Shown here: one piece after another, positions 9,662 through 17,879 of the stretch
How positions within the stretch are numbered: position 1 is the first letter of the stretch
Layout of the letters: each line of letters opens with the position of its first letter
Origin: Candidatus Enterococcus ferrettii
GTDB lineage: Bacteria > Bacillota > Bacilli > Lactobacillales > Enterococcaceae
Assembly: GCF_017377655.1 (NCBI RefSeq)
Contig: NZ_JAFREL010000089.1
Span: 1 to 31,692 of the forward strand
DNA length: 31,692 nt
Direction: 5' to 3'
The notes under the pieces: generated by a model
The model's database searches: none
Told to the model about the DNA's origin: nothing
What the model saw: only the letters and a program-made list of their open reading frames with translations
Position numbers and translations under genes: made by a program

Positions 9662-11506
9662 ATGAAGTTTTGTCCTGAATGTGGAAATAAGTTGGTTGAA
9701 GGTGCGAAATTTTGTCCTGAGTGTGGGTATAAAATTTTCAATGAAAATAATTCAAATGAAAAATTAGATAGGAACTTTTCAATTAAAAAGGTATCTTCTG
9801 AGGCTTATATAAGAAGAGTATTAAGCGAATCTAGTATTGAGAACAGCAGTGTTGCACCCGATATTGATGAAAAATTACTAATTACGGCTGCTAAAACAAT
9901 TGCTATGAACATAAATCCATCCTTTATTATTGGCATAATAAATACAGCATTACTTGGTAAAGGAAAAACTGGTATTGTGTTCACTGGATCTGATGCATAT
10001 ATTAGGGGCTCATTTGATACTTCTATAAAAATTCCTTACGAAGGTATTTCCAATGTGAAATATGATTTAGAACGTAAAATGACTGATAAGGGAAAAATGT
10101 TAGAAATTCAATTTCTTACTATTGACTATTTAAACGGTAATTCAATACGAATTGATTCACAAAAGCTGGATGCATCTTTTCCATTTAACTTTTTAGCTCA
10201 GGTGCTAAAAGATTTTGATAAAAACGTGGATAAGATTGAAGTTAGTAATCAAGTCATTCAATTAACAGATCTTGGCCCAGAAATCATTGAGCTCTATTTT
10301 AAGGCGGTTATTATCTTTCTGAAGTCAGATGATTATAAGATTAGTAGTGAGGAATATAAAGAGCTTGTTACACTAATGACTAAAGTTAAAGTAACTAAAC
10401 CAATAGCAAAAAAATTACGTGATTATCGATTTTCAGAAAATATTGACTGTAGCTTTTCTGAAATGGTTTCTTTGTTAAGGAAAGAGCTGAATGAACAAGG
10501 TGTTTCTTATACTGTTATTTACCAATCTCTAGCCATGGATATCATTTCGATGAATAAAAACAGATTAAAAAATTGGAAGGATTTTGATTATATTGTTGGA
10601 GCAATGGAGTCTTTGGAAATAAATAAAAAGCAAGTTGAATTTATTGTACTAAAGATAGAATCTGATGAAAGGCTCATTTCAGAACGCTTGGATGATAAGC
10701 AGGTAGGAGAATTAACTAAAGAACTTGCTGCAGTTGCTAGTGGGGCAGGTGTATCGTTAGGAGCTTTGGCAGTGACAGGTGCGGTAACCGGATGGGGAGC
10801 AGGCATTTCTGGCGGATTGTTTGCTCTTGTAGGATCTGGAGGAACACTTATAGGTCTGGCAGCAATAGCCGGGGCTGGATACGGGGTATATAAAGGCGTT
10901 AAATATTTTTCTGGAACAAGTGAGCTTGAAAAATCAGGAATTCGAATTAATGCATTAACAGTTAAGATTGAACAATTACGAGCAGCCAATGCCTATATAA
11001 TTGATGACATAAACTGGTTAGTTGGAAAAATTGCTTCCTTCGCTAATAAACTTCAAGAATCTGAAGAATTAAATAGTGAAGTTATGAACCAAATGGTTGC
11101 AATGATTAGTCAATCTCAAAATGTTGCAGAGTCAGGATCGCTTGTAGAAAAAGATCAAGAAAATGCAGAGTATGAATACCTAATAGCCAATTTACCAAAG
11201 AAACTGGATGTTGATAAATACGAAGAGTTAATTTCAAAAGATATCAATCATGAACTAAATGATTTGTTAGTTAAAGAGGTATATCTTCCGTTGAGTGAAG
11301 AAGCTATTGCGGGTAGTGAAGAAAATACCGAGACTTTGAATGGATTATTTTTAAACGAAGCTGCTGATTTTGAGACGCTTGGTCGTGTTAGACAAATTCT
11401 AGAAAATATTCGTTATTTCGATACTAAAGCTTCGGCAGCAGCCCAAAGTAAAGTGGTAGCTAAAAAGGCTAAAGCGGGACTAAAATCTTTATTCGGCGGT
11501 GAATAG
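9662..11506 (+). CDS. Zinc-ribbon protein with TerB-like and glycine-rich membrane regions
   Basis: 614-aa protein that I cannot assign to a named family. Residues 4-21 form a double-CxxC zinc ribbon (C4, C7, C18, C21). Residues about 99-180 look like a beta-rich, PH-like domain (GKTGIVFTGSDAYIRG, then IPYEGISNVKYD). Residues about 205-270 resemble the TerB helical domain (LKSDDYKISSEEYKELV, acidic metal-site-like residues). Residues about 355-412 are an alternating Gly/Ala-rich hydrophobic stretch like a glycine zipper, able to insert in a membrane. The rest is helical and charged, ending KSLFGGE. The next gene starts one base after its stop, so the two products probably act together. Its AT-rich codon use is like that of its partner and differs from the genes after 14 kb. 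No enzymatic motif is visible; a sensor or membrane-stress role is only a guess. Confidence 0.8.
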   Translation: MKFCPECGNKLVEGAKFCPECGYKIFNENNSNEKLDRNFSIKKVSSEAYIRRVLSESSIENSSVAPDIDEKLLITAAKTIAMNINPSFIIGIINTALLGKGKTGIVFTGSDAYIRGSFDTSIKIPYEGISNVKYDLERKMTDKGKMLEIQFLTIDYLNGNSIRIDSQKLDASFPFNFLAQVLKDFDKNVDKIEVSNQVIQLTDLGPEIIELYFKAVIIFLKSDDYKISSEEYKELVTLMTKVKVTKPIAKKLRDYRFSENIDCSFSEMVSLLRKELNEQGVSYTVIYQSLAMDIISMNKNRLKNWKDFDYIVGAMESLEINKKQVEFIVLKIESDERLISERLDDKQVGELTKELAAVASGAGVSLGALAVTGAVTGWGAGISGGLFALVGSGGTLIGLAAIAGAGYGVYKGVKYFSGTSELEKSGIRINALTVKIEQLRAANAYIIDDINWLVGKIASFANKLQESEELNSEVMNQMVAMISQSQNVAESGSLVEKDQENAEYEYLIANLPKKLDVDKYEELISKDINHELNDLLVKEVYLPLSEEAIAGSEENTETLNGLFLNEAADFETLGRVRQILENIRYFDTKASAAAQSKVVAKKAKAGLKSLFGGE

Positions 11507-11507
11507 T

Positions 11508-13121
11508 ATGTCAAATCACAAACAAAGGAATGACTTGAATACTATGAATGAAATTGCGGAATCTCTTTTGGTAGAAAACGAATTGAAGAATCAAGGGAGA
11601 GTAAACTTGGATTCTGCGATGTATAATATAGATCAGCTAGACGAACGTATTGATAATACCAATAAGAAAAAAAGAGAATTGCTTGAAATACTCAGAGCAG
11701 GTGGAGACAACCAAAAAGAAGAATTAATCAAGAAGATGAACGAGGTAAAAATTGATCAAACTAAAAAAATCAATTTACAAGAAATTCATCATTTAGAAAC
11801 TCCAAAATTGAATTTAGAGTGGGAAGCTGCTGTTCAGCAAAATAGAGAATTTGCGAAAAAGAACAATATCGATCTTACTTCACCTTACTTTTCGATGTTC
11901 TCTAAGGTAGAGCAGGTACAGATGGCAGCAACACTTGTCAAAAAGTTTGAAGTAATACAACTTGATAAATACGATTATTTATTTGCGACGAGTTGTGGAC
12001 TAATTGCAGGTTTTATTGATGCCATGTTTGTTGGAACCATTCAAACAGGTAAAGCAGCAACAGGCCTTCAAAAAAAAGTAGATAATACCTTTGATAAATT
12101 GGTGAAAAAAGTTGGGAAAAGTCAGAAAATAGCAGACCTTGAAAAGAAGAAAGAGAGCGCTAAAACAGCTGAAGCAAAAGAAAAGCTTGAAAAAATGATA
12201 AAAGATTTAAAGCAAGATATTAAAGGATACGATCAGCATGGAAACCCCATTAAATGGGAAAAAAAAGACAGTATCAAAACTCTAGAGAGTAACCACCGTG
12301 TTTCTTATGATGCGGGCACATACAAATCTGTTAATGGAATGACGCTAGATAATCATCATCTAAGATCCTTAGCACATGATCCTGGATTAATAGGCTTGGT
12401 TTTTGGTGTTTATAATCAATTGAGTGGTTCGAGTTCATTTATAGGTAATGGTGGCGAGTATGTTTCAGTAAGAACTGGAAATTTAAACAATGAATTGAGT
12501 GGGAATTTTATCCAAAAAATAATTCAAGCAGTAAATAATTGGTTCTTTCACTGCTTAAGTGATGTTGCTGGAAGTAGCAGCTCTACTGGACGTGGGAGTG
12601 GTCTACCAGTACCCGGATGGGTGGCATTGCAAAAATTACAGCTTGGAAATTTTAATCTAAATAGTAGACAACAAAATATGAATACTGCAGAGATTAGCGA
12701 TTGGATGTTTAAAAATGGATATGATTTAAGGGCTTTTACTGCGCAAACGATTCCTATAATTATTTATGAAGTACTGCTCAGATGTTATTGGTTTTGTAAG
12801 CAACATTTTTATTATGGCAAAAATTTACAAGAAAGTTTACCTATTGCCAATGATAGAGAATTAGCAAGATTGTTGCTTTTTTCTTCTGCGAGCTTTACTG
12901 CGATAGATGTTGTACACGCAACAATCAAAGCTCAACCAGGTAATCCAGCTTTTTTAGCAACCTTTTTAATGACCATCAATATACCAGGCATGCTTGATTT
13001 TGGGTTTAGATCTGTTCAAAATATTAGAAACGAAGTAATGCATCGACAGCGCATCCAAAAACTGCTAGATAATGATATAAGAGTAGAATTTGATCGTATT
13101 TTACTAGAATCAACAGTATAA
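11508..13121 (+). CDS. Conserved membrane protein of unknown function, partner of the zinc-ribbon/TerB-like protein
   Basis: 537-aa protein. The ATG at 11508 follows the upstream stop by one base, and GGTGA lies 5 nt before it; a GTG at 11499 would overlap the upstream gene and has no ribosome site. The N-terminal 130 residues are charged and helical. A hydrophobic segment near residues 160-181 (CGLIAGFIDAMFVGTI) is followed by a Lys/Glu coiled coil (about 200-240). Two distinctive blocks follow: HHLRSLAHDPGLIGLVFG (283-300) and HCLSDVAGSSSSTGRGSG (348-365). Three more hydrophobic segments end the protein. The His/Asp-rich blocks look conserved and possibly functional. I recall similar blocks in uncharacterised proteins of gut Firmicutes and Bacteroidetes, but no name. 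It is translationally coupled to the zinc-ribbon/TerB-like gene. Confidence 0.8.
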   Translation: MSNHKQRNDLNTMNEIAESLLVENELKNQGRVNLDSAMYNIDQLDERIDNTNKKKRELLEILRAGGDNQKEELIKKMNEVKIDQTKKINLQEIHHLETPKLNLEWEAAVQQNREFAKKNNIDLTSPYFSMFSKVEQVQMAATLVKKFEVIQLDKYDYLFATSCGLIAGFIDAMFVGTIQTGKAATGLQKKVDNTFDKLVKKVGKSQKIADLEKKKESAKTAEAKEKLEKMIKDLKQDIKGYDQHGNPIKWEKKDSIKTLESNHRVSYDAGTYKSVNGMTLDNHHLRSLAHDPGLIGLVFGVYNQLSGSSSFIGNGGEYVSVRTGNLNNELSGNFIQKIIQAVNNWFFHCLSDVAGSSSSTGRGSGLPVPGWVALQKLQLGNFNLNSRQQNMNTAEISDWMFKNGYDLRAFTAQTIPIIIYEVLLRCYWFCKQHFYYGKNLQESLPIANDRELARLLLFSSASFTAIDVVHATIKAQPGNPAFLATFLMTINIPGMLDFGFRSVQNIRNEVMHRQRIQKLLDNDIRVEFDRILLESTV

Positions 13122-13135
13122 AATGTCTTAAATCA

Positions 13136-13165
13136 AGCCCCTCATCAAATCTGGATGATGGGGCT
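13136..13165 (+). terminator. Probable terminator of the two-gene operon
   Basis: AGCCCCTCATC (13136-13146) pairs with GATGATGGGGCT (13154-13165) with one bulged base. The stem is strong, but there is no proper T-tract behind it. Confidence 0.5.
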
Positions 13166-13261
13166 ATGAGCTTTCTTAATTGATGTCTTCTGATTTTCGA
13201 AATGAAATGAAGCATGGAAGCAAAAAAAATTTGACTCTTCCTTTAGTTAAGCTCTCATAAT

Positions 13262-13765
13262 ATGTGTATAACTTACGAAAAGACGGTTGATCATTTAGTA
13301 GAGATTATAAGTAAACTGGACAAGAAAATTCCAGATGTAATGGTTGCACGAATTCCTCCATTTAGAGCAGTAATTTCTGAGACACAGCTTTTTGAGGAGA
13401 TATTTTGGGACGATGACTATGTATTTCAGCTGTGGCAGTATTTTCATTTATATCAGTCAGTGATAGTTGATTGATCGGATTTTCTGTTGTATAAGTGTGA
13501 GATGATCCATCCTGTTAAGAACGATGTAAATGAATCCGATAGTTAGTCATTTAAACTGCTTGACTTTTCTGGCGAATTGTAAGTCAGGACTGTCACTATT
13601 GATGAGGATGATGAGAGCAGTCAAAAGGTTCGTCACAAAATCATTTAATAAACTGAAAATACCAATTTCGAGGATGATAAGAATCGCAGCTTTCTGTTCA
13701 ATATGTCCTATTCAGATAAGGCCAATGAATATCAACAAGACATAGTTGAAGGGGGAAGGCTATAG
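13262..13765 (+). pseudogene. Degenerate GyrI-like effector-binding protein
   Basis: A 70-codon frame opens at 13262 and ends in TGA at 13472. The same frame, read on, continues the same protein: before the stop it reads HLYQSVIVD and after it SDFLLYKCEMIHPVKNDV, then LLDFSGEL, VRTVTIDEDDESSQKV and TENTNFEDDKNRSFLFNMSY. The further in-frame stops are TAG (13544), TAA (13580), TAA TAA (13646-13651) and a final TAG (13763). The pattern (IPPFRAV, DFLLYK, TIDEDDES, ENTNF) recalls the GyrI-like small-molecule-binding domain found alone or at the C-terminus of AraC-type regulators. No frameshift is needed, only base substitutions, so this is a gene decaying by point mutation. The DNA-binding part is absent. 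The family call is from memory of its motifs; the pseudogene call rests on the continuing frame. Confidence 0.7.
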
Positions 13766-13818
13766 ACAAATGCAAAGATTTGCTCTGATAAAACTAAGAA
13801 ACGAACACGTAGTAATTC

Positions 13819-13850
13819 AAGGTACACATCCTCATTCCGTGTACCTTTTT
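13819..13850 (+). terminator. Hairpin at the 3' end of the WYL gene
   Basis: AAGGTACAC (13819-13827) and GTGTACCTT (13839-13847) form a perfect 9-bp stem, with T13846-13850 behind it on the plus strand. It overlaps the stop codon of the minus-strand WYL gene and separates the converging units. Confidence 0.7.
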
Positions 13851-14776
13851 ATCATGTCTTCAACTTCTCTTCGTACTTTGTCCACAAATGACGGTGGTGA
13901 AAGCACCTGAACATTCTTACCTTGACTCAGCAGCCACATGATTACACCAGTATCGTAGGCAGTAGCCTCAATAATAACGCTAGTGTCTGCGAATGTTTTG
14001 ATGACTCTAGAATTTGGCAGCTTATCCAAAGCGGCCTCGACGATTCCCCAAAAACGAAAGGTGAAGGTGACTTCTTTACCGGCATACATAAAGTGGATTT
14101 TTTTCCGCAGCTCACCATCCTCCAGACGATTTTTATGGGGGATTTTTATTTTGTCGGAAGTAACAGTAATTTTACCGAAACGATCCAAGCGATAAATCAA
14201 ATAGTTTTCATATGTTGGGTTGTACAGCAGGACGTAAAAATAGTATTCCGAAAAAATAAGTGAAACAGGCAGGCCTTTGCGCTGGACGAGGTCACCGCGA
14301 TTCTTGCAGTAATCAAAAGCGATGACGGTTTGTTCGGCAATGTACTGGCTGAAATTCCAAATTAATTGAAATAGGTTTTCCTGGTGTTTAAGTGGATAGT
14401 AGTTTAACAACTCATTAGCTAGTGACTTCTTGACTGTCTTGCTGGATTCGACAGACAACTCTTTTAATAGATGATTAATGATTTTTTCTAGTTCTTCTTT
14501 GGTTAGTGCTCGGCTTTCCAGCAGAATTTTGCCGATTGACAGAACCTCTTGTGGTAAGAGCTTGTCAGTATTTTCCAACTTATAATGCTGTTGGTGGGTG
14601 TCGTAAATCAAACTTAGTGATGCATTGCTAGTGCTCAGAATTTCCTTAATTGCAGCTAGATCTCGCTGAATGGTCCGCGGCGAAACATCGTAGCGAGCAC
14701 TAGTCTCTGTGATAGTCAGACTTTGACCTTGGTAAAGAGTGAGAAATAATTCAATTACTCGCTTATTACTGTTCAT
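13832..14776 (-). CDS. HTH/WYL-domain transcriptional regulator
   Basis: 314-aa DNA-binding regulator. The N-terminus is an HTH_11-type winged helix (RVIELFLTLYQGQSLTITET, then YDVSPRTIQRDLAAIKEIL), and the C-terminal half carries a WYL ligand-binding domain (about residues 150-230: TVIAFDYCKNRGD, then LPVSLIFSEYYFYVLLYNP, then YLIYRLDRF) followed by a WCX-like end. WYL domains are known to bind nucleic-acid or nucleotide ligands in several regulators. The start at 14776 is chosen because AAGGAGGG lies 4-5 nt before it; the longer frame to 14821 lacks a ribosome site and would run across the divergent promoter. It is transcribed away from the Mor-like/zinc-ribbon operon across a gap of only 66 bp, so it very likely controls that operon and itself. 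Confidence 0.9.
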   Translation of the reverse strand: MNSNKRVIELFLTLYQGQSLTITETSARYDVSPRTIQRDLAAIKEILSTSNASLSLIYDTHQQHYKLENTDKLLPQEVLSIGKILLESRALTKEELEKIINHLLKELSVESSKTVKKSLANELLNYYPLKHQENLFQLIWNFSQYIAEQTVIAFDYCKNRGDLVQRKGLPVSLIFSEYYFYVLLYNPTYENYLIYRLDRFGKITVTSDKIKIPHKNRLEDGELRKKIHFMYAGKEVTFTFRFWGIVEAALDKLPNSRVIKTFADTSVIIEATAYDTGVIMWLLSQGKNVQVLSPPSFVDKVRREVEDMIKRYTE

Positions 14777-14842
14777 GATGCCCTCCTTGCGACATAATGT
14801 GTCATCATCTAATGATACCATACTGTCGAAGGAGGGAGCTTG
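14777..14842. promoter_or_regulatory. Divergent promoter/operator between the WYL and Mor-like genes
   Basis: 66 bp hold both start regions and two inverted repeats: GACATAATGTGTC (14791-14803) and ATCATCTAATGAT (14804-14816), lying side by side. A related GACGTAATGTC occurs at 15153-15163 before the second Mor-like gene. The likely readers are the WYL or the Mor-like proteins. Ribosome sites AAGGAGG flank both ends. Confidence 0.5.
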
Positions 14843-15112
14843 ATGGTTGAAAAAGAATTACTAAATAGCTTTTATCAAGAATTAGCGGATCTGCTGGATG
14901 AAGAAGCAATGCTGAAATTTTTTGAGCATTATCAGGGCTTGGTGATCAGCGTTCCTAAAAAGCTTTACTGTGGCAAAAGGTTGTCAGAGAGACTGGCACT
15001 CCTTCCTCCGATTGATCTCAAAACGAAACAGCAGCTTGCCCAGAAGTATGGTTATTCCCAGCGACAGATTGAACGATTAATCAAGAAAAATCCAAATGAG
15101 GATTTTACCTAG
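14843..15112 (+). CDS. Mor-like small HTH protein, copy 1
   Basis: 89-aa predicted DNA-binding protein. It has the layout of the Mor/C phage-type activator family: an N-terminal helical dimerisation part, a central strand and loop (FEHYQGLVISVPKKL), and a C-terminal helix-turn-helix with the typical core LAQKYGYSQRQIERLIKK. It starts at ATG 14843, seven nt after AAGGAGG; a TTG immediately before is in frame but less likely. It is the first gene of the plus-strand unit that leads to the zinc-ribbon genes, and diverges from the WYL regulator. A paralogue of exactly the same length follows. A role in transcription of the cluster is inferred; phage origin is possible, but no other phage gene is nearby. 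Confidence 0.75.
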   Translation: MVEKELLNSFYQELADLLDEEAMLKFFEHYQGLVISVPKKLYCGKRLSERLALLPPIDLKTKQQLAQKYGYSQRQIERLIKKNPNEDFT

Positions 15113-15152
15113 CTGCCTTTACAAAGCCAATGAGAAAGTCGCGACAAAAGGA

Positions 15153-15163
15153 GACGTAATGTC
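15153..15163. promoter_or_regulatory. Possible operator before the second Mor-like gene
   Basis: GACGTAATGTC shares the core GACRTAATGT with the repeat at 14791-14803. Two TCGCGA palindromes (15139-15144 and 15174-15179) flank it. It is a candidate binding site only. Confidence 0.3.
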
Positions 15164-15239
15164 GTTGAAAAAATCGCGAGATAAGTTTTTTTGAAAACAT
15201 TATTATTTTAAATAGGGAGTGACGAATGGGGGAAAAGAA

Positions 15240-15509
15240 GTGAATGAGCTTGATACGTCTGGTTGGAATAAAATCTACAAAGACTTGCAGAAAGTAATCG
15301 GTACCGAAGCAACGTTAAACTTATTCAAAGAATATCGAGGGATTCAATTGAATTTACCCGTACGTTTGATTTCTCGGTCGCATATGCTGGATGTACTACG
15401 CATCGACTATGATGGCCGCAACAAACAAAAGCTGGCCCGCGCTTACGGCTACAGTCAGCGCAGTATTGAGCGAATGCTGCGAGAAATCAAAGAGCAGGAG
15501 GAGAGTTAG
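15240..15509 (+). CDS. Mor-like small HTH protein, copy 2
   Basis: 89-aa paralogue of the preceding protein. The conserved points are an aromatic N-terminal helix, the motif EYRGIQLNLPVRL matching HYQGLVISVPKKL in copy 1, and an HTH ending LARAYGYSQRSIERMLRE. The GTG at 15240 follows GGGGGA by 6-7 nt and gives exactly the length of copy 1; the longer frame from the GTG at 15219 has its only purine stretch adjoining the codon. The gap of about 130 bp between the copies carries its own candidate operator, so copy 2 may have a separate promoter. The stop is 4 bp before the zinc-ribbon serine hydrolase gene, so the regulator and that enzyme are in one transcript. Confidence 0.75.
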   Translation: MNELDTSGWNKIYKDLQKVIGTEATLNLFKEYRGIQLNLPVRLISRSHMLDVLRIDYDGRNKQKLARAYGYSQRSIERMLREIKEQEES

Positions 15510-15513
15510 GTTT

Positions 15514-16752
15514 ATGAAATTTTGTGAAGAGTGCGGGACGCCGCTGGTAGAAGGTGTTGCCTTTTGTGAAAATTGTGGAACACCTGTTAAGCATTCAACG
15601 ACAGAACCAATTGAAGAATTGATAGAAACGGCTTCGGAAACTTCTGTCGATAACGAAGCTGTCACAAGCAAAATTATTTCGCAAAAAGTGGAAGGAGAAA
15701 CCTATCGGGACAGACCGCAATCAACCCCTAATCCAAAGAAATCTGGTTGGAAGTGGAGTCTGCTGGCACTGCTGTTGGTTGGGGTGATCGGCGGTTGTCT
15801 CTGGTGGAGAGGCCACGCTTCTGAAGAAAAGACAGCAACGGTTTATTCTTCTATTGAACATTCAACTGAAACAACTCAAGAAAGAAGTACTAGTCAATCA
15901 TTGGTCTCTGATACTGAGACGACAGTCGAATCTGAGGAGTCGGCTTTTAACGTGACAGAAGCTAGAACAATTGCTCAAACTGCTTTAAACGGAGCTGCTG
16001 GAAATTTTGGTGTAGTGCTGGCACCAATTGAAGCTGGCGGGCCGACTTTTTCAATGGAAGAAAAAAATATGCGGCGGGCTGCCAGTGTAATCAAATTATT
16101 CATTATGGCGGCTGTGTATGAGCAAGTGGACCAAAAAAAATTGGCGTTAAACCAGGAATATACCTTGCTTGGAGAAGACATTGTTGGTGGAACGGGCGTG
16201 TTGCAGGAGTATCCGATTGGCAGCACATTGACAATAAATCAGCTGCTTGCTCACATGATGGTTGATAGCGATAATACAGCTGGCAATATTCTGATCGAAC
16301 AGCTTGGGGGACTTTCGGAGTTGAACAATTATCTTCGTGAACAGAATTTTTCCAAGACGGTGATGAATCGTTTGTTTCTGGATACAGAAGCCTTAGAAGC
16401 GGGAATTGATAACTATACCAGTGCAGAGGATGTAGCTCACTTACTACAAAACGTTTATCAGCAAAAACTAGTTTCACCGGTTCATGATTTGGCGATGCTG
16501 GAGCTTTTGAATCAGAATAAAAACCACAGCAAGCTGCCAGCGCAAATTGGACCAGAAGTAGAGGTTTACAACAAAGCAGGAGAATATGCAGATTATGGAG
16601 TAGAAAATGATGCTTGCATTTTCGAAAAAGGCGGCACTGCTTATATATTAGTGGTTCTTTCAGAGGACGGAAAATCCAGTGAACAAATATTGGCAATGAA
16701 TCGTTTAGGGAAAGAATTTTACGAAATGTTTATGGAGAGTGAAAGAAGATGA
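15514..16752 (+). CDS. Zinc ribbon-TM-serine hydrolase (class A beta-lactamase-like)
   Basis: 412-aa membrane protein. Residues 4-21 are a cytoplasmic double-CxxC zinc ribbon. Residues about 76-98 are a single TM helix (WSLLALLLVGVIGGCLWW), followed by a Ser/Thr/Glu-rich stalk. The C-terminal 260 residues are an extracellular beta-lactamase2-type fold, with all three active-site elements: S191-VI-K194, S252-D-N and K354-A-G. Such domains in Firmicutes usually act on peptidoglycan-like peptides or hydrolyse esters, and the KAG instead of KTG together with the anchor argue against antibiotic resistance. The start at MKFCEECG is chosen over an open frame 41 codons longer that overlaps the previous gene. 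It has a 4-bp gap upstream and a 4-bp ATGA overlap with the PrsW gene. The ribbon could report to or recruit a partner inside the cell; this is inference. Confidence 0.85.
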   Translation: MKFCEECGTPLVEGVAFCENCGTPVKHSTTEPIEELIETASETSVDNEAVTSKIISQKVEGETYRDRPQSTPNPKKSGWKWSLLALLLVGVIGGCLWWRGHASEEKTATVYSSIEHSTETTQERSTSQSLVSDTETTVESEESAFNVTEARTIAQTALNGAAGNFGVVLAPIEAGGPTFSMEEKNMRRAASVIKLFIMAAVYEQVDQKKLALNQEYTLLGEDIVGGTGVLQEYPIGSTLTINQLLAHMMVDSDNTAGNILIEQLGGLSELNNYLREQNFSKTVMNRLFLDTEALEAGIDNYTSAEDVAHLLQNVYQQKLVSPVHDLAMLELLNQNKNHSKLPAQIGPEVEVYNKAGEYADYGVENDACIFEKGGTAYILVVLSEDGKSSEQILAMNRLGKEFYEMFMESERR

Positions 16753-17870
16753 ACTATTGTCCAAACTGTGGGAATCCATTAGGAGAACATGCGAAATTTT
16801 GTGGGAAATGTGGATCGTCGCTAAATTTATCGACACAGCCAGTATCAGAAGTAACAAATGAAACAACTAAAAAGCCAGGACTTTTTAGCGAAGCAACCCG
16901 AGCAATCGGAAAATATGCAGGAGAAGAGGACGGCTTGAAGGTCGACTTAAATCAATTGTTTTCAGAAGTAACTAAAAAGCATACCAATGAGGAAGCGGAA
17001 AAGATTTTCATTGCCGGAACTAAGCAGACCACACCAGATATTTCAAAGGTTACGAGCGATTGGTCAAAGCCGTGGTTGTTCTCACGAATTTTTATCGCAG
17101 CACTGCTTGTATTTGGATCACTTCTGATAGCTGTGACAAGCTTTGAAAACAGCAATGCAATCCCAGGCTTAATTATCATCGGTGCCTTTGCTGTTCCCTT
17201 TTCAGTGTTGATCTTTTTCTTTGAAACCAATGTTTATCAAAATATCAGTATTTTTGAAGTCATTAAAATTTTTTTCATTGGTGGAGTTATTTCAATTCTC
17301 AGTACGCTGTTTTTGTATGAGTTTGTGACCTTTAGTGATGAGACAACTTATTTTGGAGTAATGACGATTACGGATGCTTTTTTAGTCAGTGTGGTGGAAG
17401 AGCTGGGAAAGGCCGTGATTGTTGTCTACTTTATTAACAAATACAGTATCAACAAGATTCTAAATGGTTTGTTGATTGGTGCGGCAGTTGGTGCCGGCTT
17501 TGCAGCTTTTGAAACTTCTGGGTACGTTTTTACTGAGCTGCTGGGCTATGGTGATGTGATTGGGATAATTGTTTTGCGGGGCTGGATGAGTATCGGGACA
17601 CATTTGGCTTGGTCGGCGATGATTGGCGGAGCCGTGATTATTGTGAAAAAAACCAGCTCCTTCAATATAAATCAGTTGTTTGATACACGCTTTATCTTTT
17701 TCTTTGCTTCGGCGGTGGTACTCCACGGTATCTGGGACATGGGAATTGTGCTGCTGAACAGCGAGCTGTTGATTTATATTTTGCTGATTGTTGCAGCTTG
17801 GATCGAACTATTTATTTTAATGAGTGCAGGACTAAAAGAAGTCAATCAGTTTCGGCAAACAGAAAATTAG
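16749..17870 (+). CDS. Zinc ribbon-PrsW family intramembrane protease
   Basis: 373-aa multi-pass membrane protein. The N-terminal zinc ribbon has C4, C7, C18 and C21. After a soluble linker of about 90 residues there are eight or so hydrophobic segments that carry the PrsW signature: E217-E218-x-x-K221, G250-F-A-A-F-E255, H285 in THLAW, and H326-G-I-W-D330. PrsW of Bacillus subtilis cleaves the anti-sigma factor RsiW at the membrane, and the family is related to CAAX/APH-1 proteases. Here no sigma or anti-sigma gene is nearby, so the substrate may be one of the neighbouring membrane-anchored zinc-ribbon proteins. The start codon overlaps the stop of the serine hydrolase gene (ATGA), so translation is coupled. 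Confidence 0.9.
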   Translation: MNYCPNCGNPLGEHAKFCGKCGSSLNLSTQPVSEVTNETTKKPGLFSEATRAIGKYAGEEDGLKVDLNQLFSEVTKKHTNEEAEKIFIAGTKQTTPDISKVTSDWSKPWLFSRIFIAALLVFGSLLIAVTSFENSNAIPGLIIIGAFAVPFSVLIFFFETNVYQNISIFEVIKIFFIGGVISILSTLFLYEFVTFSDETTYFGVMTITDAFLVSVVEELGKAVIVVYFINKYSINKILNGLLIGAAVGAGFAAFETSGYVFTELLGYGDVIGIIVLRGWMSIGTHLAWSAMIGGAVIIVKKTSSFNINQLFDTRFIFFFASAVVLHGIWDMGIVLLNSELLIYILLIVAAWIELFILMSAGLKEVNQFRQTEN

Positions 17871-17879
17871 AGGAGATGG

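Noticed and set aside
10588..10989. 133-aa frame on the minus strand
   Set aside because: It is the shadow of the Gly/Ala-rich membrane stretch of the gene on the other strand (Pro/Ala-rich translation), with no ribosome site.
13530..13745. 71-aa frame on the plus strand
   Set aside because: It is in another frame than the GyrI-like pseudogene and its translation has no features; the pseudogene frame explains this DNA better.
14843..15509. Prophage remnant, because of the Mor-like proteins
   Set aside because: No integrase, structural, lysis or replication gene and no attachment repeats are visible near them.
15391..15513. 41-codon extension of the zinc-ribbon serine hydrolase
   Set aside because: It overlaps the second Mor-like gene in another frame; the typical ribbon start MKFCEECG lies at 15514.
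16103..16696. 197-aa frame on the minus strand
   Set aside because: It lies entirely within the serine hydrolase gene, whose active-site motifs are intact; Cys/His/Pro-rich composition is typical of an antisense shadow.
15514..16752. Antibiotic-resistance beta-lactamase
   Set aside because: The fold and SxxK/SDN/KxG elements are there, but KAG replaces KTG, the protein is anchored through a helix and carries a cytoplasmic zinc ribbon in a regulatory operon.
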